Part shown: piece after piece, positions 1-12,595 of the stretch
How the letters are laid out: every line of letters begins with the position of its first letter
Numbering within the stretch: the stretch's first letter is position 1
DNA from: Bettongia penicillata ogilbyi
Taxonomy: Eukaryota; Chordata; Mammalia; Diprotodontia; Potoroidae
NCBI GenBank assembly: GCA_023548195.1
Contig: JAJHZJ010000419.1
Span: 3,116,273-3,180,272, forward strand
DNA length: 64,000 nt
Direction: 5' to 3'
The notes under the pieces: generated by a model
The model's input: only the letters and a program-made list of their open reading frames with translations
The model's database searches: none
Told to the model about the DNA's origin: nothing
Made by a program: the position numbers and the translations under genes

Positions 1-206
1 TTTTTTCTAAGTATCATGATATGAAAATTCAGACTCCTAAAGATCACTTTCTATTTCCATTTCAGATTTATATATTACCTCAGGAAAATCTTAGGAGTAC
101 AGAATTTAGAATGTTTTAAGACAGGTACAGAATTAATCAGAACAAAGGCTAAAATCAATTTTTTTCAAAATGCAATGATTTCACTAGAAACTCGAGTTAT
201 GCTTAC

Positions 207-458
207 CTCCAGTTATAAACATCCCAGGAGCAGTGGGAACCCAGGCTAAGCATTGGACTGATACTGCTGCAGTAGGAAAATTAAATGTTGTGATACAAGA
301 GAGTGATTCAGAATCTACAAGGCGAATGCCATTATGCAAATTTGCCACAAGGAGATAGTCAGTAGACAGTGGGTCCCATTCCAGATCTGTAACAGGATCT
401 TCTTCGTCTGTGCCTTCAAGAGATTCAGGTCTCAGAACGTGTTTCTGATTCTTGGAAC
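207..458 (-). CDS. WDR17: WDR17 coding exon (fourth visible, residues ~180-264)
   Basis: This is an internal exon of the WD-repeat protein WDR17. On the minus strand it begins after an acceptor (ag at 460-459) and ends before a consensus donor, gtaagc (206-201). Its 252 nt enter and leave in phase 1, so it completes a Gly codon begun in the exon at 5199. The translation contains KNQKHVLRPESLEGTDEEDP, then LEWDPLSTDYLL, GIRLVDSESLSCITTFN and QCLAWVP, which closely match the mammalian WDR17 protein as I know it. The DxxSTDYLL stretch and the following strand look like WD40 blade sequence. The acidic TDEEDP loop is typical of this protein. WDR17 is a WD40 scaffold of poorly defined function. The remaining exons lie beyond the left edge of the window. 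Confidence 0.95.
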
Positions 459-1479
459 CTATTTGTTTTTCAAAAAAGGAAACTATTTACAAAATCAACC
501 ATTCACAATTTAATGTGCATCAGATTACTGTTTTCTGTAGATGCATCATTTGTGTACAGAATCATGGAGATGAGTATTAAATCAGAAGCAATGGTTGTAT
601 AGAGGGATATAAGAATTGGTTGCTGTGAATATATTCAGATTGTGAATATACCTGTTGGGTTTGGCAAGCATTTTATGGACCCATTGAGAGTCTTTTCTCC
701 ATATTACTGTAAAGGTGGAAAAAGCAGAACTGTCTCCACTCTATAGTTTACAGGTAAAAGAAAAAGAATTACCTAGATTAATATGAAATTCTGTAAATAA
801 CTGACAAATAGCTTGGCATTTTCCAAAAAGCTCTTATCCTTAAAATAATTTATATGATAACAACAGTTCTGTAAGAAACAAACCACTTTGAAATTTGTAT
901 GAACAATATAATGGCCATTCATGATTCCAGAGGACTAAAAATGGAAAGTCCTCTCCATGATAGGTGATTGATTTAGGATGTAGAACGAGACATATATACT
1001 TTTATACAGTCACTGAGGAAATGTGTTTTTCTTCATTATGTATATTTTGTTATGAGAAATTTGTTTTTATTTTCTTTTTTCAATGGGTTTAGATAGCATG
1101 CAGGAGAGAAAAGAGGTTTCAGTTGACTTAAAAAATAGGAGGTGCTATAGATATAGAATACTCTACGTATTTTCAGATGAGATCAATGAATTATTAGTTT
1201 TACTTAACTGTCTTACCTCATTACATGAGAACTCCCATGGAGTGAGAGTAATCTATAAACATTTGTAATGTAAAAATAAAACATATCAATAAAGCTTTAA
1301 CAAGAGGTTCTGTATTCTTGTATAAAAGAAAACGAAAAAGATCTGACAAGCATAATGATAAAAGGATGACAAAATTCAGGACTGAATTTGTCCTTTATCT
1401 CCTATGATTTGTCATGAACTTTTCTTCTATCCAAAAATCTGACAAATAACTTCCTTCTCATGCTCCTCTAGTTTGTTTA

Positions 1480-1800
1480 TGATATCATCCTTTATGAATA
1501 AACCATGCACCCATTATTTTACATATAGAGTATAAGATAGTGCTCTGTGCCTAGTTTGTAACAGACTACTTTGCAGTTTTCCCAGAAGTTTTTGTGGAAT
1601 AGTGAGTTCTTGCTCCATTAGTTGAGCTCTTTGAGCTTATCAAACATTAGGTTACTGGGCTCATTTGCTTCTGTACATTATGTACCTAATTTATTCCAAT
1701 GATTCACCACTCTATTTCATATCTAGTATCAAACTGCTTACAAAATGATTACTACTCTGTAGGACAGTGGGAGTTCTGGTTCTGCTCAACAGTTTTGTTT
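1480..1800 (-). mobile_element. L1 ORF2 fragment, antisense
   Basis: The plus strand here aligns by eye, with moderate divergence, with 9150-9470. Shared landmarks include cattatgtacctaatttatt, a ccactctattt segment and gagttctgg. The 9150-9470 segment lies in the ORF2 part of the antisense L1 at 7.85-14.13 kb, so this is a second, independent L1 ORF2 fragment on the minus strand. Both ends are diffuse, and no tail or target-site duplication was seen. Confidence 0.7.
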
Positions 1801-3964
1801 CTGCCTCCTATGGTCATCACTCAAATACTGCCTACTCTATGTCTCCTTCTGTCATAGTTTCTGATTTCCTCACATAAGCACATCTTCTTAATATATGACA
1901 TACACTCAAATATTATACTCCCACAAACACCTGTACACCTTGTTACCTATTGTGTTCCTTTTGAATGAGTTATATATACCCTAACTCCAGAGCCATATTC
2001 CAGTCATGAGTTTTATGCTACTAAGTTTCAATGATACATATGAGTCCAAATTTGCCTCTTGATATAAGGATCTCTAGTTTACCTTGCTTGTTATTCATAT
2101 TTTGAATACTTATGTGCAATCATAAGGTCATGACTTTCATTGCTGTCTCCACTACTGGATTTTTCCTACTATGAATTCGCAGGATTGCCTAGGCATCTCT
2201 ACTGTTACCCTTCCTCTGCTGTAGCTGTCTATTCTCATTCAGTTGATATGCAGAGGCAGTTTTCTCCCTCCATTTTCCCTTTTAGTTTAAAGTACTTTGA
2301 TTAGATTTCCAAGGCTCTAGGCAAATACATTCTTACTAACCCTTGTTAGATGTAATCCGTCCCTGATTAGAAGCCTGTTTCTCCTATATTTTAAATTGTG
2401 ATCCAGGAAAATTCAAGTCCTGTTCTCAGATGTCATCTTCTAAATCAGATGCTCATTTTCTAAATATAGATTTCTCTTCTGAAATTCTTGCATTCAATCA
2501 ACAGCAACAATGAAAAAACAAATAAAAAAAATCTTTTCCCTTAACATCCTCACTTTTTTTTTTAACTGAGATTTTTTAGCAATGTGAATCAACCAGAAGT
2601 GAGTCATAGTTAGCCAGGTTGACAAGTCTTGGGAGGTTCTCTATCAGCTCCTGGATATATATGCCTTAGGAATATAGCAGGTCATTCTAATGCTATGGGG
2701 ATGACAAATAACTGCCTTAGCACCCTCAACAATAAATTAGCTATAATATTACTCTCTCTTCTTTCTCTCATCCCCATTGAATGTTTGCTCAAAAATCCAT
2801 GGAACCACATCATAATTCCTTGGAGGACAAGAAGCAACCTACTCCGCAGTGTCTCCATCTCTTCCTCTTTGGGAAACATCTGATAGCTATCTGTTAATTA
2901 GCTTCAAATATTCTGAGTTTCTTTTTCCTTTCTTCTCCATATCCCATTCTACTACCCTCCAATGTCATACACAAGTAAGGATTCCTCTCTTTCTTCTGAT
3001 CTTTTTTTCTTTTTTGTTTTCATATTTAAATCCTCTATTTTTATTTTTTCCTTAAGATAAACATTCATTCTCTCTGATAACCTGGAGTCTGAAAGCATTC
3101 CCCAAACCCAATTATTTTTTCTTCTAGAAGGATATCTGTATTCTAAATGTAGATAAGAGTCACTTCTGGTAGCAGAAATAGAACATTACACAATTCTATG
3201 ACAGCTACTGCAGTTTTCCCTGCTTTCCATTCCTGCTGGAAGTGAGAATCATAATCCTGTTACTCTTGCTAGAAGCTTTCCTAAACTTATGAGCAGATTG
3301 TTTATCCTTATTTTCCCCTGGTCATAGGGGAAATCAGAAGCTTGAGGTTTGTATGCTTTTTTACCCTTTTATAAAGAACAAGAAAAGATGATTTCTCCAT
3401 CCCCTCATTTGTAGGTTTCAAAGTTTACAGTAAACTTTCCCTTGTACCATTGTACACAACTTTCTTCTAGGATGTAGCCAGAAATCAGTGGTTGACAGCA
3501 TATGAAGCAACCTGAAATACATCCATAGTCTAAGAACTCAGGTACAAGGAAGGTTGGGATATACTTTTCTAAAGTCCAGAAATCCAGGAGGTGCTAAGCT
3601 AGACTACCACCTTTTTACTCAAAGGTTTTGTTTTGTTTTTAAATCTAAGGCTTGACTGAAGACAGCTGTGGACCATCACATACCATGGATCTGTGAATGG
3701 AAGTCAATTAAGTTAATAGTTATATATTTAACACTTCATTCACAACAAACTTATGAATAAAGTATAAGGACTATTACAGATATTTGGGGTTCTGATAACT
3801 TGACTATTCGATGCCTTAATTGCTTATTACCTCTGGCTCCAAACTGCAGAAATACTTCACTTCATTTCCCAGACTTCTCCACAGCAGTCATGGCCCAACC
3901 TTCCATTTTTCCCCCTATCCCACTTTTACTTTCCAGTTCTTGAATCTTAATCCAATCAGCCCTC

Positions 3965-4075
3965 TCATTTTGCCTCCTCTTATTAGAATGTAAACTTTGT
4001 GAGATCAAGCACTGATTTAACTTTGTATTTGTATCCCTAGCAAAAAGCACAGTGTTCGGTACATGGCAAGCACTT
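3965..4075 (+). mobile_element. L2-type LINE 3' end fragment
   Basis: It carries the typical order of an L2/CR1-like 3' end: a 'gtaaactttgtgagatcaag' segment, 'gtatccctagcaaaaagcac', an 'agtgttcggtacatggcaag' segment and 'cacttattt'. The copy is old and diverged. A similar short piece lies at 4390-4460. Confidence 0.6.
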
Positions 4076-4104
4076 ATTTTTTTTCTTTTTCTCTTTCTTT
4101 CTTT

Positions 4105-4245
4105 CTCTCACTCATCCATTCACATGAAGAAACTGACACTCAGGAATGTGAAATGATTTGCTCACTGTCACATAGCTAGCAAGTGTCAGAACCAAGATTC
4201 ATAGCTAAGTGCTCTGATTCTAAGTTCAGTACTCTAAGTACACCA
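4105..4245 (-). mobile_element. MIR/CORE-SINE fragment
   Basis: Plus-strand order: gaaactgacactcaggaatg, then tgctcactgtcacatagcta with gcaagtgtcagaacc after it. This is the reverse complement of the MIR core, in the usual spacing. It lies between two L2-like fragments inside the WDR17 intron. Confidence 0.65.
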
Positions 4246-4884
4246 ACAATGACATTCAAAGAAAAGGGAAAAATCTGAACAGTAAATCAATTTTTTTGTA
4301 GAATACTGAACATATACACTTCTTATAATAGTAAATGAAAATTATTAGCTTCTCTTCTAAATATCATTTGTTGGGGTGGGATCTTATTCTACCTTATATC
4401 CTCCACAGTGTCTCAACATAGCAGGTACTGATTACATATTTGTCAAGTGAATGAATGAGAGGTAGCAGGATTTCTGCTTCTCATTGTGACATATTATCTC
4501 AATCATAGGTCCCAAGATCTCTTGTGCATGAAATGGGATGAGACAAAGTGCTCTGTAAGCAGGAACATTCCAAGGAAGGACAATAAAAGTCCCGATGTTC
4601 CTTCTGCTGGTAGATTTATGGGCTCTAAACTGCATAATGAGTTAGACCTGCTGACACACACATTAGAATAATAGGGGTAGGATAAGGACCAGTGGGCAAG
4701 AAAGGGCATGATCTCTTGGTTCTTTCTCATACAATATCTCACAACAATGTTAGTATGCCCCCAAGTTTATGGTTATAACCATATAGTCAGAAACATCAGG
4801 ACAAAAAACAAGGGGAACTAAACAAAATGAGAGAAGACTAAAGTTCAAGTTGTTTTTTAGTATCAGAGGTCTATTCTTTATGAT

Positions 4885-4990
4885 AAATAAATATTTATAT
4901 ATTATTTTACATTATGTTATATATGTTATATATATTTACATGTTATACATGTTATATGTTATTGATATGTTATATATTTACATAACCATT
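4885..4990. repeat. AT-rich low-complexity tract
   Basis: Degenerate tatgttatatat / tacatgttatat repeats, probably a decayed AT microsatellite. Nothing else was seen. Confidence 0.7.
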
Positions 4991-5198
4991 CTTTATGACA
5001 AATAAAAGCTGTTATGAAATACTTTCTATCATCATCAAGAGGGAAGTAAAGAATACCATGCTTAGCAGAAGAAAACTTAAAAAGAGGGCAGGAGAGAGAA
5101 GTTGTACTACAACTACTCTACTGGTCCATCATAATAATTAAATATTATAAGCTCCAGGATGCATAGTTCTCAGATTATTTAAATATCTAAAGGCTTAC

Positions 5199-5429
5199 CT
5201 GGCTGGAAAATTGAGAGAGTTCCATCAGTATGTCCAAATACAACTTTTCCTCTTTTTTGGGGATGCCATCTGAAGAGACAAATATCAGACAAGAAGCTGT
5301 GGGCCTCTTTGTGTACAGTCACACCTATATCTGGTCCTGACACGGTCCAAATATTCAGTGGGCCTCTGTGGGAAACAAATGCCACAGTATCTCCAGCATT
5401 CCAGCACCAGCTAATGGAAGTAGGAATTC
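5199..5429 (-). CDS. WDR17: WDR17 coding exon (third visible, residues ~103-180)
   Basis: This 231-nt internal exon has both ends in phase 1. It follows a tttgttccag acceptor (ag at 5431-5430) and is followed by a gtaagc donor (5198-5193). Its translation contains SISWCWNAGDTVAFVSHRGP, then IWTVSGPD, HSFLSDICLFRWHPQ and GKVVFGHTDGTLSIFQP. This corresponds to blades two and three of the N-terminal WD40 propeller of WDR17. The FVSHRGPL-IWT stretch is a canonical WD-repeat d strand ending in W-T in place of W-D. Substitutions relative to the human protein as remembered are conservative. There are no stops or frameshifts, so the exon appears functional. Confidence 0.96.
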
Positions 5430-8418
5430 CTGGAACAAATTTTAAAAAAGATATTAGGATAAAAGAGATGCAGTCCAAGGAAGTAAACAATACAGTACAA
5501 TATTATTTGCACTTATTCCTTTCCAAAACTTAACTTTTTTAACACAAAATAGAGTATGTCCCAATAATCTTAGTGCAGTTTTAAGCTTTAATAGTTGAAG
5601 CTTATAATCTGATTAACCAAAAAATAAATCAAATTTAGAGATCAGAAACAAAGAATATACAAATTTTGGTTGCAGGAAGGTGGAGATATAGAATACCCTA
5701 ATAACCTCAATACAATCTCTGTATCTATCCTTCTCCAGTCACATATACAGCCAGATCTTAAACCTCACTATCACTCAGAATTTTACTGTACCCACTTCTG
5801 AGATCCATAGCATTTAGCATCCCCCATTTTGCCTACCACCTTTTGCCCTTTCCTTTCTTCTGTTGTCCTTGCACGAATTGCATACTCTCTGGTGCTTCAG
5901 TCTCCCCTTCTTTAAAATGAGGGGAATAGAATGCAATGTTCTTTATGGTACTATGAAATTTATGATGCTATGAACGCCTCCCTCTTATCCCAGTCCACAT
6001 CTATTCCAATCTCATTTTTGCCTCCCAAAGTTAGCTATTCCAGGGCTATGCTCGCTGCCATTCTAGAATCCCCCTTTCCCCTGTTGACTTTCTTCAATTT
6101 CAATCATTATAAATTCATGCTGGAAAGAATAGCCCTCGCTGCTTTCACTTGCTAGGTAATTCATTTATTCAGCTCATGCCTGACACATTCTCCATGACTA
6201 CAATTTCCTCTTTTCCCCAAGCCTCTGAATGTTTCCATTATCCTCCCGTTTTACTGTGAAATTCAAATCCATTTGATGGGAACTTCAATTTCCCTTCTCC
6301 AAATTACAAATTTCTCTGTGTCTGTCCCTGTCATTTCTTAGAGGAAAAGATAGCTTCCCTTTCATCTCCAGAATTCTGGGACTGGGACCTTGGTGTCCTC
6401 GTTGGTCTGTGCCTCACCTGGCACCATCCCAGACATACCTCATTTTACTCTGTACCCTCCAACTGGCTTTTAAACCAGAGGTTTCAAACTTGATGCTTCA
6501 GCATCATACTTGGTGGCAAAACTCCAGAATGCCCAACCAGATTAAAATATAACTGGGAAATGTTTAACAAAATAAATAACAACACAAAATATAGGTAATA
6601 TTAATTTTGTTTTATTTTCCCTAAGGCAATATGCAGCCACAAGGATAAATTTCCACTTGAGTCTCAGTTCTAAAGAATTGCATTACCTCTCAAGTTAGTC
6701 ACTATGCCTTGAGATTTTAACCCTTTCATCTCTAGAACCTCCAAACTTGCTGTGTGACTTACTGGGCTCTAAATCTGCCCTGGCTACTGAACATGCCAAA
6801 TTATAATATGAAAATATTGTGGGATGTTTTATAAAATTATAATATACAAAATATGGCAAAACAGGAAAATGGAAAGATCAAAAGAGGAATCAAATTTATA
6901 GCTTTAGCAAAATGGGCAAGGCAAGAAGGAAAACAGGACTATTCTTGAAAGAAACAAGATCACAGGGGTATGATTTATGAATGAGCTAATGTCTATATGG
7001 TGTCTTAAGATTTATAAAGTACTTTACATAATCTAAGTTATTTTTGACAGGATTACTACAGTAGTAGTAAATCTGAGAAATCCTATAGCGGTAGTTAATT
7101 TTGATCATAAAAAAGCATTTTCCAAGGACTCAGTGCCATTACTGTGGAAGAAAGGGAGAGAAATATGTTAGACAGGATGCAGTTTGGTAGGTTTTCAGGA
7201 ACTAGATGAATGGCAACTCAAAGAATAATCATTAATAGTTTGATATTGATAGGGAGTTTCCAGTGAAGTGTCCCAGAAGTATGTCCTTGGTCTTGAGCCA
7301 TTTAACAATTGTAGCAATGGCTTGGATAAAAGAATGCTGATTAAGTCTGCAGGTGATGGTGAAGAATAGTTAACATACTATGCAATAGGATCGAAAAAGA
7401 TCTTACCAGGTCAGGATATGGGGACAAATTTAATAATGATAAATATAAAAGAATTATACTTAAGCAACTTCATAATTATAATATGGAAAAATGTGCCTAA
7501 AAATGATCTGTTGGTTTTAGTCCTGTGCAAATTCAATATGAGTCAACATTATGTGATGTTTCAACCAAAAAGGCTAAGGTGGTAATAGGTTGCATTGCAA
7601 TGTCAGTAAACAGTAAGGACATTTTTATTTTCGTTGTATTCTTCCATAGACAACATTTTGAGTTTGGGATTTGATTCTTGGGGCCACATTTTAGAAAAGA
7701 CCTTGATAAACTAGAGAGCATATATATAAAAAAGTAGTATGTTAAAGAGGCTTAATATGATGCTATATTAGGTTCACTTGACAGGGATTTTCAGGGAGAA
7801 CAGAAGCCCAGAAAGGACAAGATAACTGTCTTTTTTCAACAACTAATTATATATTTTTTTCTCAATTATGTGTAGAAAAAATTTTAACTTCATTTTCTTT
7901 TTTAAAAATTTTGAGTTCTAAATTCTTTTCCTCCCTCTCCCCTCCCTCCTTGAGAAGTTAATTTGATATAGGCTATCCATGTGCAGTCATGCAAAGCATT
8001 TCCATATTAGCTATGTTGCAAAAAAAAATGCAGACCCTTCCCCCCCAAATAAGAAAAATAAAGAATATTTTTAAAAGTATGCTTTGATCTGAATTCAAAC
8101 TCATAGTTCTTTCACTGGAAGTGGATGGCATTTTTCTCAGTCCTTCAGAATTGTTTTCAATCCATTGTATTGCTGAAAATATCTAAGTCATTCACAGCTG
8201 ATGATCGTACAATATTGCTGTTACTATGAATATTCTTCTTCTGGTTCTGCTCATTTCATTTTGAATCAGTTCATGTAAGTCTTCCTAGGTTTTTCTGAAA
8301 CCATCCTATTCATCATTTCTTATAACACAGTAGTATTCTACCACAATCATCTTCTACAACTTGTTTAGCCATGTCCCCAACTGACAGTCAACCTCTCAAC
8401 TTCCAATTCTTTACTACC

Positions 8419-8435
8419 ACACACACACACACACA
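8419..8435. repeat. (CA)n microsatellite
   Basis: A short run of ca dinucleotides within the L1 3' part. Confidence 0.9.
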
Positions 8436-10180
8436 AAAGGCCTGCTATAAACATTTTTCTTTGATCTCTCTGGGATATAGACATGGTAGTGGTATTGCTA
8501 TGTCAAAGAATATGCAGTTTTATAGCCCTTTGAGTATAGTTCCAAATTGCTCTTTAGAATGGTTGAATCAGTTCGCAAATCCACCAATAGTGCATTAGTG
8601 TCCTTATTTTTCCACATCCTTTCCGATATTTGTCATGTCCTTTTTCTGTCATATTAGCCAATCTGATAGGTGTGAAGTAATATTTCAGTGGTGTTTTAAT
8701 TTGTATTTTTCTAATCAATGGTGATTTAGATTTTATATGATTTTATATGATTATAGATAACTTTAATTTATTCTTCTGAAAACTACCTGTTCATATGTTT
8801 TGACAATTTGTTGATTTAGGAATGATGCACATTCTTATAAATTTCAGTTTATAAATGAATATTCATTCTTATAAAGAATTATTTATAAATGAATATTCAA
8901 AATGTCAGTTCTCTTCATATGTGAGAAATTAAGCCTTTAGGAGAGAAAACTGCTACAAATTATTGTCCTTAATTTTCTGCCTTCCTTATAATCTTGGCTG
9001 CACTGGTTTTGTTTATGCGAAACTTTTAAAAATTAATGTAATCAAAACTATTCTTTTTATATGCCATATAAAAAAAGTTCTATCTCATTTGGTCAAAAAT
9101 TTTTCTCCTACCTATAGATATGACAGATAAAATATTTCATGCTAATCTGCTTATGATATTATCCTGTATGTCTAAATGGTGAGTCCATTTTTACCTTATC
9201 TTAGTAAACAGTGTGAGATGTAGGTTTATATCTAGTTTCTATCACACTGTTCCCCAATTTTCCCAGCAATTTTTATCAAATAGTGAGTCCTTTTCCAAAA
9301 GCTTGGATTTTTAAGTCTGTCAAACACTAGATTTCTATGGTCATTTACTGCTGTGTATTATGTACCTAATTTATTTCTCTGATCCACCACTCTATTTCTG
9401 AGTCAGTACCAGACTGCTTGAATGATTACCACTTTGCAATACAGTTTGAGTTCTGGAATTGCTACGCCACCTTGCTTCACATTAAAAAAAAAATTCCCTT
9501 GATATTCTTGACTTTTGGTTCAATTTTATTATTTTTTTCTAGTTCTATAAAATATTTTTTGGCAGATTGGTGTGCAACAGAATAAATAAATTAATTTAGG
9601 TAGAGTTATCATTTTTGTTATATTGACTTGGCCTACCCATGAGTAATTATTACTTCTTCAGTTGTTTAGATCTGACTTTATTTGTGTGAAGTGTTTTGTA
9701 GTTGTGTTCATATCATTCCTGGATTTGTCTTGGCAGGTTGTCTAAGTATACAATCATATTGTCCACAAAAATAATAGTTTTGTTTCCCCATTGCCTATTT
9801 TAATTCCTTCAATTTTCTTTCCTTCTATAACTACAGCTAGCATTTCTAATATGATATTATATAATAAAGGTGATAATAGGCATGCTAGATTCACCTCTGA
9901 TCTTACTAAGAAGGCTTCTAGTTAGTCTCCATTACAGATAATAATTGCTAATAAAGCTACTTATCATTTTAAATAAAGCTTCATTTATTTCTATGCTTTC
10001 TAGAATAACATTTTATCAAAAGCTTTTTCTGCATCTATTGAGATAATCATATGATTTTTTTGTTGTTTTTCTTATCAATAAGGTCAGTTATGGAGATAGT
10101 TTTCCTAATACTGAAACAGAATTTCTGGTATTTCTGGTATAAATTTTACTTTGTGTTAGTCTATGATCTTTGTCATATAT

Positions 10181-10183
<3 letters not shown>

Positions 10184-10260
<77 letters not shown>
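10184..10260. repeat. Compound (TA)n(TG)n microsatellite
   Basis: About 25 ta units followed by about 13 tg units, embedded in the antisense L1 ORF2. It is likely polymorphic. Confidence 0.95.
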
Positions 10261-10294
10261 ATTGCTTGTTAGTATTAGTATCCTTGCTAGTATT

Positions 10295-10310
10295 TCTTTG
10301 ATAATTTATT
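10295..10310. repeat. Left target-site duplication of the U6-HAL1 chimera
   Basis: tctttgataatttatt occurs here and again at 11472-11487 with no mismatch. It brackets the chimeric insertion, as expected for L1-machinery target-primed reverse transcription. Confidence 0.9.
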
Positions 10311-11372
10311 TTTTTCTTTAATATAAATTTATTTATTTAACTTTTTACATTCATTTTCACAAAATTTTTGGGTTCCAAATTTTCTCCCCATTTATCCCCT
10401 CCCCCACCCCAATACACCAAGCATTCTAATTTTCCCTATCACCAATCTGCCCTCTCTTCTATCATCCCTCCCTTCTCTTCTTCCCATCTTCTCTTTTGTC
10501 CTGTAGGGCCAGATGACTTTCTATTCCCCATTAACTGTATTTCTTATTTTCTAGTAGCAAGAACAATACTAAACAGTTGTTCCCAAAAGTTTTGAGTTCG
10601 AAATTCTCCCCATCCCTCCCTCCCCACCCATTCCCTTTGGGAAGGCAGGCAATTCAATATAGGCCATATCTGTGTAGTTTTGCAAATGACTTCAATAATA
10701 GTCATGTTGTTTAAGACTAACTGTATTTCCCTCCATCCTATCCTGCCCCCCATTGTTACTATTCTGTCTTTTGATCCTGTCCCTCCCCAAGAGTGTTGAC
10801 TTCAAATTGCTCCCTCCTCCCATTGCCCTCCCTACCATCATCCCCCTCTTTGCTTATCTCCTTCTCCCCCACTTTCCTGTACTGTAAGATAGGTTTTCAT
10901 ACCAAAATGACTGTGCATTTTATTCCTTCCTTTAGTCGAATGTGATGAGGGTAAACTTCATGTTTTTTTCTCAGCTCTCCTCTTTTTCCCTCCACTAAAA
11001 AGTCTCCTGCTTGCCTCTTGCATGAGATATAATTTACCCCATTCCATTTCACCCTCCCTCCTCCCACTACATTTCTCTCTCACCATTTACCTTAATTTCC
11101 TTTAAGATATGTTCCCATCCTATTCAATTCACTCTGTGCTCTCTGTCTCTGTATTGCGTGCATGTGTGTATGTGTGTGTGCGTGCACAAGTGTACATGCG
11201 TGTGTGCGCATGTGTGTGTAGTCCCACCAACTATCCAGATACTGAAAAGTTTTAAGAGTTACAAATATTGTCTTTCCATGTAGGAATGTAAACAGTTTAC
11301 CTTTGGTAAGTCCCTTATGACTTCTCTTTGCTGTTTACTTTTTCATGCTTCTTTTCCTTCTTGTGTTTGAAA
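10311..11372 (-). mobile_element. HAL1 3' region (3' part of a U6-HAL1 chimeric retrocopy)
   Basis: On the minus strand, immediately after the U6 sequence, this reads from a few bases upstream of the HAL1 ORF1 stop codon (cacaagaaggaaaagaagca). It continues through the whole HAL1 3'UTR: agagttacaaatattgtctt complement, a (CA)n stretch, purine-rich tracts, and the end gaatgtaaaaagttaaataa followed by an A-rich tail at 10330-10311. It is collinear with 49044-50095 and with 51957-52898. No ORF1 body is present. The junction with U6 is at 11372/11373. Confidence 0.85.
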
Positions 11373-11430
11373 GGAACACTTCACGAATTTGCGTGTCATC
11401 CTTGAGCAGGGGCCATGCTAATCTTCTCTA

Positions 11431-11471
<41 letters not shown>
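11373..11471 (-). pseudogene. U6 snRNA retrocopy fused to HAL1
   Basis: The reverse complement matches vertebrate U6 snRNA from nucleotide 1 to about 99 without indels: it begins gtgcttgcttcggcagcac and ends gaagtgttcc. I count four substitutions from the human U6 sequence as known to me (near positions 6, 42, 67 and 94). The terminal oligo-U region is replaced by HAL1 sequence. The fusion is flanked by a perfect 16-bp duplication (10295-10310 and 11472-11487), so U6 and HAL1 were inserted together in one event. It is not a functional U6 gene: there is no pol III terminator after the RNA, and no TATA/PSE promoter is expected, since the 5' end abuts the duplication. Confidence 0.93.
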
Positions 11472-11793
11472 TCTTTGATAATTTATTGAAATATAACATC
11501 TAGGCTCTTTTCTGACCATGACTTTAGTAGTCTAATAATTCTTAAATTATCTCTCCTTACTATGCCTAAAAGGCTATAAAGTCATGCATACTCATTGACC
11601 CAGTCATACCACAACTAGGTCTGTATCCCAAAGAGATATATTTTTTTAAAAAAAGGAAAAGGCTCCATGTGTACAAAAACATTTATAGTAACTTTTTGTT
11701 ATAGCAAAGAATTGGAAATTAAAGGGATGCCCATCAATTGGGGAATAGCTGAATAAGCTGTGATATATGACTATGATGGAATGCTATTGTGCT

Positions 11794-12117
11794 GTGTGTG
11801 TGTGTGTGTGTTCATCCTTAATTGTCAAAGAAGACTATGCCATTAGAGAAATAATGACATGACTTCCATTTGACTTTGTTTTAAGTGAGGGAGGGCTGTG
11901 CAGGTCACCAGCCTCAGTTCTCCTCCAGACCATCTGAATCCAGTGAACAAATATTCATCAGGATGACTGGAGATGCCCCAGGATGAGGCAATTGGGGTTA
12001 AGTGACTTGCCCAAGGTCACACAGCTAGCGACTGTCAAGTGTCTCAGGTGAAATTTGAACTCAGGTCCTCCTGACTCCTGTACTGGTGCTCTATTCACTG
12101 CACTACCTAGCTGCCCC
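11794..12117 (-). mobile_element. tRNA-headed CORE-type SINE (copy 1)
   Basis: On the minus strand it starts ggggcagctaggtagtgcag (tRNA-like head with A box), has the gagttcaaat B-box motif and a MIR-like core (agctgtgtgaccttgggcaa), and ends in a (CA)n tail (11811-11794). It splits the surrounding L1 exactly between tattgtgct (11785-11793) and its near copy tagtgtgct (12121-12129), a likely target-site duplication. It is collinear with copy 2 at 21689-21994. Confidence 0.85.
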
Positions 12118-12534
12118 TAGTAGTGTGCTATAGGAAGTGACAAGGAGGATACTCTCAGAAAAACCTGGAATGATTTACATTTACACAATGAAGTGAGCAA
12201 AACCAGGAGAAGAGTGTACACCGTAACAGAAATATTGTATAATGATCACTAGTGGATAACAGCTATTCTCAGCAACATAGTGATCCAAGATAACTCTAAA
12301 GGCCTTATGAGGAAAAATGCTATCTACCTCCACATAAAGAACTGATAGACTCTGAATACTGATTGAAGCAATCATTTTTTTAACTTTATTTTTCTTGAGT
12401 TTTTTTTCTGTGTTTTCTTTTACAACATGACTAATATGGAAATATATTTTGCATGACTCCACATGCATAACCTATATCAAATTGCCTACTTTCTCAAGGA
12501 GGGGGAAAGGGAGAAAGGAAGAGAATTTAAAACT

Positions 12535-12595
12535 CAAATTTTTAAATTTTTTTAAAAAATTTAAATTTAATTTAAAATTTAAAAATTTCAAAAAA
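12535..12595. repeat. AT-only palindromic tract
   Basis: Runs of aaattt/ttaaaa form overlapping inverted repeats in the degraded L1 tail region. Its origin is likely the decayed A-rich 3' end. Confidence 0.7.

Larger units (their letters stand above)
459..5198 (-). other. WDR17: WDR17 intron (between third and fourth visible exons)
   Basis: This is a 4.7-kb intron bounded by gtaagc (5198-5193) and an ag acceptor at 460-459. Besides the repeats listed separately it is AT-rich, with no further exon-like open frame matching WDR17. The small open frames at 1083-1268, 2629-3055 and 4432-4742 lack homology I recognise and overlap AT- or CT-rich sequence. Confidence 0.85.

Noticed and set aside
11373..11471. 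Functional U6 snRNA gene
   Set aside because: The 3' oligo-T terminator is replaced by HAL1, the 5' end abuts a target-site duplication, and there are four substitutions.
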